Origin: DATATB01 sp036268995 | Lineage (GTDB): Bacteria > Planctomycetota > Planctomycetia > Pirellulales > PNKZ01 | Direction: 5' to 3' | NCBI GenBank assembly: GCA_036268995.1 | Contig: DATATB010000090.1 | Span: 62,001 to 126,000 of the forward strand | Length of the DNA stretch: 64,000 nucleotides | Part shown: one piece after another, positions 10,218 through 18,833 of the stretch | How positions within the stretch are numbered: position 1 is the first letter of the stretch | Layout of the letters: each line of letters opens with the position of its first letter | Notes under the pieces: generated by a model | Database searches by the model: none | Told to the model about the DNA's origin: nothing | What the model saw: only the letters and a program-made list of their open reading frames with translations | Made by a program: the position numbers and the translations under genes

Positions 10218-12122
10218 ATGCTCACCCCGGCCGTCGTCATCTTGAACTGTTGGCTGGTCGCCGGTCTGGCTGGCGATGCCGCGGTGCGCGATTTCGAGCT
10301 GCGCGATACGCAGGCCCAGCCGCATCGGCTGGCCGATTGGGACGAGCACGAGTTCCTGGCGATTGTGTTCCTGGGCGTTGAATGTCCGCTGGCAAACTTG
10401 TATGCCGAGACGCTAAACGATTTGGCCGGGCGTTATGCTTCGCGCGGCGTGTTGCTAGTCGGCATCGATGCCAATTGGCACGACTCGCTGGGAGAAATCG
10501 ACGCGTTTGCCCGGCGCCATCAACTTCGATTTCCGCTGTTCAAGGATACTGACGGATCGGCGGCCGCTGCGCTGGCTGCCACGCGCACGCCGCAGTGCGT
10601 GGTGCTCGATCGCCAGCGGCGCGTGCGCTATCGCGGCCGGATCGACGATCGCTACACGGTTACCGCCCGCCGCGAGCAGGCCGGACGATCGGATCTGGCG
10701 GCCGCCTTGGACGACTTGCTGGCCGGCCGCCGAGTCGCCATACCGCACACCGCAGCCACCGGCTGCATGATCGCCCGTAGTAGCGGAAGTCGTGAGAATT
10801 CCGCCGCCAAAGATGATGCCCGCCCCACGGAATTCTCACGAATTCCGCTACCCGCCGTGACGTTCTCCAAGGACATCGGGCCGCTCATCGCTCGCCGTTG
10901 TTCTGGCTGCCATCGGCCGGGCGAGGCCGCGCCGTTTTCGCTGCTCAGCTACGACGATGCCCAGGCCTGGGCCGCCACGATCGTCGAAGTCGTCGAGCAA
11001 GGCCGCATGCCTCCCTGGCAAGCCAACCCGCGCTTCGGCACCTTCGCCAACGACGCGCATTTGTCCGCCGACGAAAAACGGCTGATCACCGCTTGGGTCG
11101 AAGCCGACTGTCCGGCCGGCGACCCGCGTGGCCTGATGATTGACATGCCGCCGGCCGATGCGTCGGGCTGGGCCATTGGGGCCCCGGACTGCGTGTTCGA
11201 ACTGCCCGAGCCGTTTGCCGTGCCGGCTCAAGGCGTGATCGATTATCGCCTGGTCACGGTCGATCCGCAGTTGTCGCACGATGTCTGGGTGACGGCCGCC
11301 GAAATCCGGCCGGGCAACCGGGCCGTGGTGCATCACGCCAGCGTCTTCTTGCAGCCGCCCGGCGAAAGCGATCCAGTCGAAGCCGGCTCGCTGGGCTCAA
11401 TTTGCCTGGCCGCCATGGCCCCCGGCAGCGGCCCGACCGTGTTGCCACCAGGCATGGCCAAGCTGCTGCCTGCCGGCTGGAAGCTGGTGTTCGTCGTGCA
11501 CTACGTACCGATCGGCAAGCCCGCCAGCGATCAAACGCGTTTGGGCCTCAAATTCACCGACGCCGCCGACGTCGAGCACGAGGTGGCCACGCGGCTGGTG
11601 AACGACGAGCATCTGACGATTCCGCCCTTTGCGGCCGACCATCGCGTCGAGCACCAGTGCACGCTGGGCGAAGACGTGCTGCTGCTGTCGCTGTTTCCGC
11701 ATCTGCACGTGCGAGGCAAATCTTTCCGCTACGAGGCGCTGTACCACGACGGCCGTAGCGAGATTCTGCTCGACGTGCCGCATTGGAATTTCGGCTGGCA
11801 GACGCGGTACGAGCTGGCCGAGCCCAAGCGCCTGGCCGCCGGCACCGTGATCCGTTGCACGGCCGTGTACGACAACTCGCAAGCCAACCCGGCCAATCCC
11901 GATCCCAGCGCCACCGTCCACACCGGTCCGCAAAGCTGGGATGAGATGTTCAACGGCTATTTTGATGTGGCCCGACTGACGCCGCCGGGCCAGAGCGGCT
12001 CCGCCGAGCACGGGCAGGCGAATTGGCGGGTGCTGGTCATACCTGTGTGTCTTGCCTTGTGGACGCTGCTGAGGCGAAAAAATCGATTGAGCAGAGCGGG
12101 GATGTCCGGATGCGCGCGGTGA
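10218..12122 (+). CDS. Redoxin - cytochrome c - copper monooxygenase (PHM-like) fusion protein
   Basis: 634 residues with three domains. Residues ~20-175 form an AhpC/TSA-like thioredoxin fold with a single cysteine in VECPLAN (C56), so no CXXC pair. A c-type heme site CSGCH follows at 228-232 with a likely distal ligand in GRMPPW. Residues ~310-590 resemble the copper type II ascorbate-dependent monooxygenase fold, with candidate ligands HH372-373, H429 and H495xH497 (FPHLHVRGKSF). A C-terminal hydrophobic helix and basic tail close the protein. The N terminus is a plausible short export signal. The redoxin-heme linker (residues 188-211) is encoded by a 72-bp palindromic repeat. Role unknown; periplasmic redox chemistry is the inference. 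Confidence 0.85.
   Translation: MLTPAVVILNCWLVAGLAGDAAVRDFELRDTQAQPHRLADWDEHEFLAIVFLGVECPLANLYAETLNDLAGRYASRGVLLVGIDANWHDSLGEIDAFARRHQLRFPLFKDTDGSAAAALAATRTPQCVVLDRQRRVRYRGRIDDRYTVTARREQAGRSDLAAALDDLLAGRRVAIPHTAATGCMIARSSGSRENSAAKDDARPTEFSRIPLPAVTFSKDIGPLIARRCSGCHRPGEAAPFSLLSYDDAQAWAATIVEVVEQGRMPPWQANPRFGTFANDAHLSADEKRLITAWVEADCPAGDPRGLMIDMPPADASGWAIGAPDCVFELPEPFAVPAQGVIDYRLVTVDPQLSHDVWVTAAEIRPGNRAVVHHASVFLQPPGESDPVEAGSLGSICLAAMAPGSGPTVLPPGMAKLLPAGWKLVFVVHYVPIGKPASDQTRLGLKFTDAADVEHEVATRLVNDEHLTIPPFAADHRVEHQCTLGEDVLLLSLFPHLHVRGKSFRYEALYHDGRSEILLDVPHWNFGWQTRYELAEPKRLAAGTVIRCTAVYDNSQANPANPDPSATVHTGPQSWDEMFNGYFDVARLTPPGQSGSAEHGQANWRVLVIPVCLALWTLLRRKNRLSRAGMSGCAR
10780..10851. repeat. GTAGCGGAA palindrome, copy 2 (72 bp, in frame inside a gene)
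   Basis: Left half GTAGCGGAAGTCGTGAGAAT, right half ending CTCACGAATTCCGCTAC. The length is exactly 72 nt (24 codons), so the reading frame is kept. It encodes GSRENSAAKDDARPTEFSR plus flanking residues in the linker between the redoxin and cytochrome domains. Confidence 0.9.
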
Positions 12123-12179
12123 CGCGGTGACTTGCCTTCGGAAAAGGGTTTTACGGACAGGGGAGTCGATGGTGCTCCC

Positions 12180-12244
12180 ACCCCTCACCCCCGCCCCGCT
12201 CGGCTGAGCTCGCCGCAAGCCCTCTCCCACAAGGGCGAGGCGGG
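12180..12244. repeat. Degraded CCCTCACCC/CCCTCTCCC element, copy 3
   Basis: CCCCTCACCCCCGCC, a short insertion, then CCCTCTCCCACAAGGGCGAGG. It lies between the convergent fusion-protein and HD-protein genes and is an imperfect relative of the elements at 6712 and 9768. Confidence 0.65.
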
Positions 12245-12283
12245 AAAGAGAAGCGGCTGACGCCGCAGGGCGCGCCGTCTTTG

Positions 12284-12841
12284 CTACCGCCGCAGGCCCA
12301 GCGCGTCGGCGGCGCGGGTCATGGCGTCGATCACGAACTGAATGTGCTCGTCCAGCGGCACGCCCAGGTCTTCGGCCCCGCGGGTGATGTCTTCGCGGCT
12401 CACGGCTGCGGCAAAACTCTTTTGCTTGAGCTTCTTCTTGACGCTCGAAGCCTGCATGCCCACGATCCCCTCGGGCCGCATCAGCGCCACGGCCGTGCAG
12501 AAGCCGGCCAGCTCGTCGCAGGCGTACAGTGCCTTGTCCAGCCGCGAGACGCGCGGGCAGTCGGGCAGATAGTCGGCGTGCGACTTGATGGCGTAGATTA
12601 CCTGCTCGGGATATCCGTGCTGGTGCAGAATCTCGGCCCCTTTCAACGGATGATCGGGCGGATCGGGCCAGCGCTCGTAGTCGAAGTCATGCAGCAAGCC
12701 GACGATGCCCCACGTCTCGACGTCCTCGCCGAACTTTTCGGCATACGCCCGCATGGCCGCTTCGACCGCCAGCATGTGCTTGCGCAGGCTGTCGCTAGCC
12801 GTGTACTCACAAACCAGGTTCCAAGCATCGTCGCGTTGCAT
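12284..12841 (-). CDS. HD-domain (HDIG-like) hydrolase
   Basis: A 185-residue cytoplasmic protein of the HD phosphohydrolase superfamily. Metal-binding signatures are present: a first histidine in LRKHMLAVE and the doublet LLHDFDYERWP. Later, KSHADYLPDCPRVSRLDKAL supplies the downstream residues. It matches the compact stand-alone HD proteins annotated as HDIG hydrolases; the substrate is unknown. ATG at 12841 (MQRDDAWNLVCEYT) is the natural start; 101 residues of open frame upstream are low quality. Confidence 0.87.
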   Translation of the reverse strand: MQRDDAWNLVCEYTASDSLRKHMLAVEAAMRAYAEKFGEDVETWGIVGLLHDFDYERWPDPPDHPLKGAEILHQHGYPEQVIYAIKSHADYLPDCPRVSRLDKALYACDELAGFCTAVALMRPEGIVGMQASSVKKKLKQKSFAAAVSREDITRGAEDLGVPLDEHIQFVIDAMTRAADALGLRR

Positions 12842-13028
12842 GGCACCTTGATACAAAAGTTCAGCCCCCAACACCAGCCGCGCGGCCCCACAGAGGGCGT
12901 TGGCGGGGCGTTTGGCGTGGTCCAGGCAAAAAACGCTCGTTTGAGCGGGTCGATTCGCGAGGCGCGGTGGGCTATGGTAAGACTGGGCAAAGAACTGGTT
13001 TTGCAGCCTGGAAGTGGAGCAATCTGTA

Positions 13029-14639
13029 ATGAGCATCCCGCCTCGATTCAAACTGTCAGCGCGATTTGCGATACGGCTCGTGCTGGCCGCGGTGCTGTTG
13101 AGCTGTGCAGCCACGGCCTGGGCCGCACCGGCGACGCGGCCCAATATCGTGCTGATCTTTTCCGACGATCACGCCTATCAGGCGATTAGCGCGTACGACG
13201 ACCCGCGAAAATTGCTCGAAACGCCCAACATCGATCGGCTGGCCCGCGAAGGCATGCGCTTCGACCGTTGCCTGGTCACCAATTCGATCTGCGGTCCCAG
13301 CCGCGCGGTGGTGCTCACCGGCAAGTATTCGCACCTCAATGGCTTTTACAACAACAGCAACAGCCGCTTCGACGGCTCGCAGACCACGTTTCCAAAACTC
13401 TTGCAAGCGGCCGGCTACCAGACGGCCGTGATCGGCAAGTGGCATCTGATGACCGATCCGACCGGCTTCGACCATTGGCAAATCCTGCCGGGCCAGGGCA
13501 TGTATTACAACCCGCCCATGATCCGCAACGGCGAGAAGGTGCAAGAGCACGGCTACGTGACGGAAGTGATTACCGATCGCACGCTCGACTGGCTCAAGAG
13601 CCGCGATCGTCAGAAGCCGTTCATGTTGATGATGCAGCACAAGGCCCCGCACCGCGAGTGGGATCCGGCGCTTGGTGAGTTGCAGCAGACAGACTTGAGC
13701 GAGTCCGAGCCGGGCAACCGCAAGTATCCCGAGCCGCCCACGTTGTTCGACGATTATGCCGGCCGCGGGATTGCCGAGCGCGACCAGGACATGACGATCG
13801 CCAAGACCATGAACGACAAGGATCTCAAGCTCGGCCCGCCGCCCAAGCAACTCGACGAAGCGCAGCAGCGGGCGTGGAATGCCTATTACGATCCGCGCAA
13901 CGCCGAGTTCCGCCGTAAGGATCTGCAAGGCCGGGCGCTGGTGCGCTGGAAGTACCAGCGCTACATGCACGATTACCTGGCCTGCGTCAAACGCGTGGAC
14001 GACAGCGTCGGCCGGCTGCTTCAGTATCTCGACGACGAGGGACTGAGCGAGAATACGCTCGTGATTTACAGCTCGGACCAGGGTTTTTTTCTGGGCGAGC
14101 ACGGTTGGTTCGACAAGCGTTGGATTTTTGAAGAATCGCTGCGGACGCCGCTGCTGGTGCGCTGGCCGGGCGTCACCGCTGGCGGAAGCGAGAATAACCA
14201 GATCGTGTCGAACCTGGACTTTGCCGAAACGTTTCTGGATGCCGCCGGCGTGACGGTGCCCAGCGAGATGCAAGGCCGCAGCCTGGTGCCGATTCTGCGC
14301 GGCCAGGCGCCGGCCGACTGGCGCAAGAGTTTCTATTATCAATATTACGAGTATCCCCAGCCGCACCACGTCCGCCCGCACTACGGCGTCGTCACCGAGC
14401 GCTACAAGCTCATCCATTTCTACGGTAGCGATGCCGACTATTGGGAGTTATTTGATCGCGAGACCGATCCGCAGGAGATGCTGAGCGTGTTTGGTCAGTC
14501 GAAGTATGCCACCGCGCAGCACAAGCTGGACGAAGAGCTCGCGCAGTTGCGCCGCGAATTGAAAGTCCCCGAGCACGATCCCCCCGGCGCCTCCGGCCAG
14601 CGCCCAGGTAAAGCACCGAATAAAAAGGCGAAGTCATGA
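13029..14639 (+). CDS. Secreted sulfatase, family S1 (first of pair)
   Basis: A type I sulfatase of 536 residues. An N-terminal signal peptide (RLVLAAVLLSCAATAWA) is followed by the metal site NIVLIFSDDHAY. The formylglycine motif C-G-P-S-R starts at C88 and continues AVVLTGK; the cysteine must be oxidised to formylglycine for activity. Further metal ligands are in SSDQGFFLGEHGW. The C-terminal region with YYEYPQPHHVRPHYGV resembles heparan/mucin-desulfating and N-acetylglucosamine-6-sulfatase-type members, suggesting a sulfated polysaccharide substrate (inference). ATG at 13029 has GGAG 9 nt upstream. Its stop overlaps the next gene start by 4 nt. Confidence 0.95.
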   Translation: MSIPPRFKLSARFAIRLVLAAVLLSCAATAWAAPATRPNIVLIFSDDHAYQAISAYDDPRKLLETPNIDRLAREGMRFDRCLVTNSICGPSRAVVLTGKYSHLNGFYNNSNSRFDGSQTTFPKLLQAAGYQTAVIGKWHLMTDPTGFDHWQILPGQGMYYNPPMIRNGEKVQEHGYVTEVITDRTLDWLKSRDRQKPFMLMMQHKAPHREWDPALGELQQTDLSESEPGNRKYPEPPTLFDDYAGRGIAERDQDMTIAKTMNDKDLKLGPPPKQLDEAQQRAWNAYYDPRNAEFRRKDLQGRALVRWKYQRYMHDYLACVKRVDDSVGRLLQYLDDEGLSENTLVIYSSDQGFFLGEHGWFDKRWIFEESLRTPLLVRWPGVTAGGSENNQIVSNLDFAETFLDAAGVTVPSEMQGRSLVPILRGQAPADWRKSFYYQYYEYPQPHHVRPHYGVVTERYKLIHFYGSDADYWELFDRETDPQEMLSVFGQSKYATAQHKLDEELAQLRRELKVPEHDPPGASGQRPGKAPNKKAKS

Positions 14640-15976
14640 AGTTGTCAAACGTCGGATTGCTGTTGCCGATCGTCGTCTGCCTAGGCGCATTTCTGCCCGA
14701 GGTGCAGGCGGCGCGGCCGAACGTGCTGTTTCTGTTTGCGGACGATCAGCGGGCCGATGGATTGGCGGCGCTGGGCAACCCAGTGCTCAAAACACCGAAT
14801 CTCGATCGGCTCGTCCACTCGGGCATGGTCATGCGCAATGCCTACTGCCTGGGGGCCAATCAGCCGGCCGTCTGCACGCCCAGCCGCAACATGCTGCTCA
14901 GCGGCCGCGCGTATTTCCGCTGGAAGGGGAAGCTGGCGTCGGGCGATGAGCCGAACTTTCCCACCAGCATGCAGGCCGCCGGCTACGAAACGTATCATCA
15001 CGGCAAACGCGGGAACACGGCCACGGACATTCAAGCCAAGTTCGAGACGAACAAGTATGTCAAGGACGAGTACGATCGCACCAACGGCCAGCCCTGCCGG
15101 GACATCGTCAACGACGCGATCCAGTTTCTCGACGAGCGGCACGACCCGCGGCCGTTTTTCATGTACCTGGCTTTCAGCAATCCGCACGATCCGCGCGTGG
15201 CGGCCGACGAGTATCGCCGGCTGTATGACGAAGGATCGATTCCGCTGCCGAAGAATTACCTGCCGCAGCATCCGTTCGACAACGGCGACATGGCGATCCG
15301 CGACGAACGGCTCGCCCCCTGGCCGCGCACCGAAAGCGAAGTCCGCCGCCACTTGCACGACTATTACGCGGTCATCAGCGCCATGGACCACCACATCGGC
15401 CGGCTGCTCGCGCGGCTCGACAAGCTCGGCTTGCGCGAGAACACGATCATCATCTATTCGGCCGATCATGGGCTCGGCATGGGCAGCCACGGCCTGATGG
15501 GCAAGCAAAGCCTGTACGATTCGCACATGAAGCCGCCTTTGATCTTCACGGGGCCGGGCATCCGGCAGGGCGAGTCGCAGGCGCTGGTGTACTTGATGGA
15601 TATCTTTCCCACGGTCTGCGACCTGGTCGGCGCTCCCACGCCCGACGGCCTCGACGGCCGCAGCTTTGCCGGCGTGCTGCGCGGCGAGTCGACCAAGGCG
15701 CGGGACGAATTGTTTCTAGCCTATCGCGACGTGCAGCGTGCCATCCGCGACGAGCGCTGGAAGTTGATCCGCTATCCGCAAGTGAACGTCACGCAATTGT
15801 TCGACCTCCAGAACGATCCGGACGAGATGCACAACCTGGCGGCCGAGCCCAGCCAGGCCGGCCGAGTCGAAAAAATGCTGGCCGCCCTGCGCAAGGAGCA
15901 ACAGCACTACGGCGACACCTGCCCGCTCGTGGTCGAGCACCCCAAAGATCCGCACTGGACTCCGCCGGCCAGGTGA
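14636..15976 (+). CDS. Secreted sulfatase, family S1 (second of pair)
   Basis: 446 residues with signal peptide ending EVQA-A, the metal site FLFADDQRADG, and the formylglycine motif C80-T-P-S-R84 in AVCTPSRNMLLSGR. IYSADHGLGMGSHGLMGKQS provides the distal metal and sulfate ligands. It overlaps the upstream sulfatase by ATGA, implying translational coupling and joint action on one sulfated glycan. The two are only distantly similar, so they probably hit different linkages. Ends close to a palindromic repeat. Confidence 0.95.
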   Translation: MKLSNVGLLLPIVVCLGAFLPEVQAARPNVLFLFADDQRADGLAALGNPVLKTPNLDRLVHSGMVMRNAYCLGANQPAVCTPSRNMLLSGRAYFRWKGKLASGDEPNFPTSMQAAGYETYHHGKRGNTATDIQAKFETNKYVKDEYDRTNGQPCRDIVNDAIQFLDERHDPRPFFMYLAFSNPHDPRVAADEYRRLYDEGSIPLPKNYLPQHPFDNGDMAIRDERLAPWPRTESEVRRHLHDYYAVISAMDHHIGRLLARLDKLGLRENTIIIYSADHGLGMGSHGLMGKQSLYDSHMKPPLIFTGPGIRQGESQALVYLMDIFPTVCDLVGAPTPDGLDGRSFAGVLRGESTKARDELFLAYRDVQRAIRDERWKLIRYPQVNVTQLFDLQNDPDEMHNLAAEPSQAGRVEKMLAALRKEQQHYGDTCPLVVEHPKDPHWTPPAR

Positions 15977-16005
15977 CGGGATAGTTTGCCAGCCCACGCC
16001 GCGTT

Positions 16006-16067
16006 GTAGAGGAAGTCGTGAGGCTTCCGACCTATGCGCTCGACGGAATTCTCACGAATTCCGCTAC
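16006..16067. repeat. GTAGCGGAA palindrome, copy 3
   Basis: GTAGAGGAAGTCGTGAGGCT at the left, ACGGAATTCTCACGAATTCC then GCTAC at the right, between convergent genes (the sulfatase stop at 15976 and the Rad50-like stop at 16086). Confidence 0.85.
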
Positions 16068-16085
16068 AGCTACCGAGCGACCCGT

Positions 16086-18833
16086 TTAAAACGCGATGAC
16101 GTGGCCGGGCAGCAGCGCTACGGCGTCCTCGTGGCAGGTGACCAGCAGGATTTGCAGGTGTTCGGCGGCCTGTTGCAAAATGCGGAACATTTCGGGCCGG
16201 CGGAAGGGGCTCGTCTCGGTTAGCGGATCGTCGAGCACGACGAAATGCTGCCCGCCATTTTGCTCGGCCGTGAGCCGGGCCAGAGTCAGCCGCACGAGCA
16301 ACCCGACCTGGCCCTTAAGCCCTTCGGAGTGTTCCTCGAAGGGCAGCTCGTCGCGGTAGCCGCCGCGGTCGGTGATGATCCGCGTGATGCGGCTGGTGTC
16401 GGCGTCGATCTCCAGTTCGGTCGGCAGGCCGCGAATCTGCCGCAGCCACGGAGCAATGCGCTCGTTGAGCGGTTTGGCAATCAGCCGGGCCAGCGATTGC
16501 CGCTGCTGAGTGAGCACTCCATCCAGCAAGGCCAAGGCGCCCAGCTTGCGTTCTTCGCCGGCGAGCCGGGCATCCAGCTCGCCGATCTCTTGTTCCAGGC
16601 GTTCCAGTTCGCCCTGCGGATCGTTGCCGCAGATAGTCCGCAGCTCGGCCCGCTTTTCGGCGAGTTGAAGATTGAGTTCGCCGACCTTGCCGTCGAGTGC
16701 CGCCAGCTTCGTGTCTTGCGCGGCCAACTCGTCGTCGCTGATCGCCGGGCCGAGGTCGGCGACCGCCTGCTGAGCTTGTTCCACTTCGCTTTCGAGCCCG
16801 GCCGTTTTCACGCGAAGCTGCTGGATGTTTTGCCGGCGAACGTCGTCGGCCAGGCCGTCTCGCTCCAACTCGACCAGGCGGCGGCTGGCTTCGCCGGCGG
16901 CGGCTCGGGCTTGCGAGAGCTGCTGCTCGGCGAGCGAATACTTCTTGTCCAGCGCCGCGAGCTCGCGTTCGGCCGATCCACCCCCCTCGACCAATTTTTG
17001 ATAGATCGTTTGTTGAGCTCGCTCTTCGTCTTTGAGCCGCTCGATTTCGGCCCTGAGTCCGTCGGCGTCGAGACCCTCGGGCACCAACGACTTGAGCGCT
17101 TCGAGGCGGGTGACGGCCGACGTAAGCTTCTGCTGAGCGTCTTTCAACTGTTTGCGGAGTCGATCGCGGTCGCCCAACTCGCGGCCCGCCTGGCCGGCCT
17201 GGCGGCGGGCCTCTTTAACGCCGCGTTCGGCCTCTTCGCCTCGAATGCGGATCTCTTCCAGCCGATCGAATCCGCCCGGCAGCTCATCGGCCGCGGCGCC
17301 ATGTGCCGACAGCGATTGATTCAGGCTGTCGCCTTGCTGCTGAATCGTCTTCAATAGCTCGGCCAGTTCCGTGGCACCGCAACTGATCTGCAAGCGGCCC
17401 ACGCCCTCGATTTCCAAACGCAGCGAGCGGACGGCGCCCAGCGTGGCCGGCGCGCCGGGCTCGGCCGTGAGTGCCTGAGCAGAACCGCTGTCGGCGCTCC
17501 ACTCGATCCGCAGCGGCCGGGCCGGCTCGAAGTTCAGTTGCAAGCTGCTCATGGCGTCGCGTTTAAGCGCGCTGAGTTCGGCAAAAGCCTTGCGCCAGCG
17601 GCCGATGTCTTCGCCCGTGGGCCAAGGCCCGATCGCGTCGAAGGCTTTTTCCGCTTCCGCCAAGGCCGATTGCAACGCTTCGGATTGATCGAAACTCTGC
17701 TGGGCCTGGGCGCACGCGTCGGTTTGCTGAAACACTTCGAGCCGGCTCGCATGCGCATCGATTCGGCGCCGGACCGATTCGAGCGCGCCCTCCGCCTTGA
17801 TGCGGTCGCCTTTGATCCGCTCGCAGTGTTGGATCGCGGCTTGCCGGGCCGGGTCGAGCTGTTTCAACTGCCCGTCGAGTTGATCGCAGCTCTGCGTCTG
17901 ACTGTCGCGTTGTTTGCGCAGGCTTTCGATTTCCTCCATGCGTTTTTCGGCCGCTGCCAGGTCGCGCCGACAGGCGTCGGCCATATCGGAGCACTTGGCG
18001 CGAACGCCTTCGGCTTCCTTTTGACGTTTTTGCTGGGCCTGCCGCGTCTTGCGCAGCTGCTTGGCTTGCTCCAATTGCGGGCCCAGCCCGGCCGCTTCGC
18101 GATCCAGCTTGAGAATGCTGCGCCGCAGTTCGTCGACTTTTGCAAGCTGGCTTTTAACAGTGGCCAGCTCGTCGCGCTTTTGCTGCCGCGTCTGCCGCAG
18201 CTCGTAGGCAAGCGTGCCCGATTTCGCACTGTCGACCAGCGGCTGCTTGAGCGTTTTGTTGAGCTGCTCGTCGCGCGCGGCGCCAATCCGCTTGCGCAAT
18301 TGCTCGAGCCGCGCGCTGGGCATGATCGTGCCGTCTTTGCCGATCGACAGCGCGGCGCAGGCGGCGATCGGCAGCGACTCGGCCAGGTATGCGTAGCCTT
18401 CGCTCTGCTCGGACCAGTCGAGCCCCGGCATGGCGTGCGAGCGAGCCAGCAGCTCGCGGAGTTTTTCTTCGGCCTGCGCATCGCGAAAGGTCCGCTCGCC
18501 GCCTTGCGGATCGAGCACCTTGAGCGTGCATTGCCGATGGTCCTTCTTGCCGGATACTGTCTTGGTGACGGTCACGCGCGACGAGCCGATGAGCAATTCC
18601 AACTCGACCGTCGGCCGCGCGTTGGGATTGTTCACCGGAGCAATGAAATCGACGTTGTTGCTTTTCCCCTTCTTGGCCGTGTGGTCCCAGTACAGCGCTT
18701 TTTGAATCGCTTCGACGATCGTGCTCTTGCCCGCTTCGTTTTCGCCCCGCAGGATGTTCAAGCCGGGCTGGAGCACCAGCTCCCGGGCGGCGGTCGAACG
18801 CCAGTCGCTGATTTTGATTCGCACGATGTTCAT
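16086..18833 (-). CDS. Rad50/SbcC-like coiled-coil ATPase without zinc hook
   Basis: 915 residues of an SMC-type ATPase that should partner the metallophosphoesterase encoded just upstream. Walker A is GENEAGKST (30-38), Walker B FVVLDDPLTET near 865, with a signature-like EEHSEGLKGQVG and the H-loop CHED. Two long coiled-coil arms flank the centre. No CxxC hook is present; instead residues ~428-490 are beta-rich (RSLRLEIEGVGRLQISCGA). Known SbcC/Rad50 proteins process DNA ends with SbcD/Mre11; a role in DNA repair is inferred from that pairing. Its start overlaps the phosphoesterase stop by 4 nt. Confidence 0.85.
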   Translation of the reverse strand: MNIVRIKISDWRSTAARELVLQPGLNILRGENEAGKSTIVEAIQKALYWDHTAKKGKSNNVDFIAPVNNPNARPTVELELLIGSSRVTVTKTVSGKKDHRQCTLKVLDPQGGERTFRDAQAEEKLRELLARSHAMPGLDWSEQSEGYAYLAESLPIAACAALSIGKDGTIMPSARLEQLRKRIGAARDEQLNKTLKQPLVDSAKSGTLAYELRQTRQQKRDELATVKSQLAKVDELRRSILKLDREAAGLGPQLEQAKQLRKTRQAQQKRQKEAEGVRAKCSDMADACRRDLAAAEKRMEEIESLRKQRDSQTQSCDQLDGQLKQLDPARQAAIQHCERIKGDRIKAEGALESVRRRIDAHASRLEVFQQTDACAQAQQSFDQSEALQSALAEAEKAFDAIGPWPTGEDIGRWRKAFAELSALKRDAMSSLQLNFEPARPLRIEWSADSGSAQALTAEPGAPATLGAVRSLRLEIEGVGRLQISCGATELAELLKTIQQQGDSLNQSLSAHGAAADELPGGFDRLEEIRIRGEEAERGVKEARRQAGQAGRELGDRDRLRKQLKDAQQKLTSAVTRLEALKSLVPEGLDADGLRAEIERLKDEERAQQTIYQKLVEGGGSAERELAALDKKYSLAEQQLSQARAAAGEASRRLVELERDGLADDVRRQNIQQLRVKTAGLESEVEQAQQAVADLGPAISDDELAAQDTKLAALDGKVGELNLQLAEKRAELRTICGNDPQGELERLEQEIGELDARLAGEERKLGALALLDGVLTQQRQSLARLIAKPLNERIAPWLRQIRGLPTELEIDADTSRITRIITDRGGYRDELPFEEHSEGLKGQVGLLVRLTLARLTAEQNGGQHFVVLDDPLTETSPFRRPEMFRILQQAAEHLQILLVTCHEDAVALLPGHVIAF

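Noticed and set aside
12842..13144. N-terminal extension of the HD hydrolase gene
   Set aside because: 101 extra residues of open frame have a non-protein-like mix and the natural HD start is ATG 12841.
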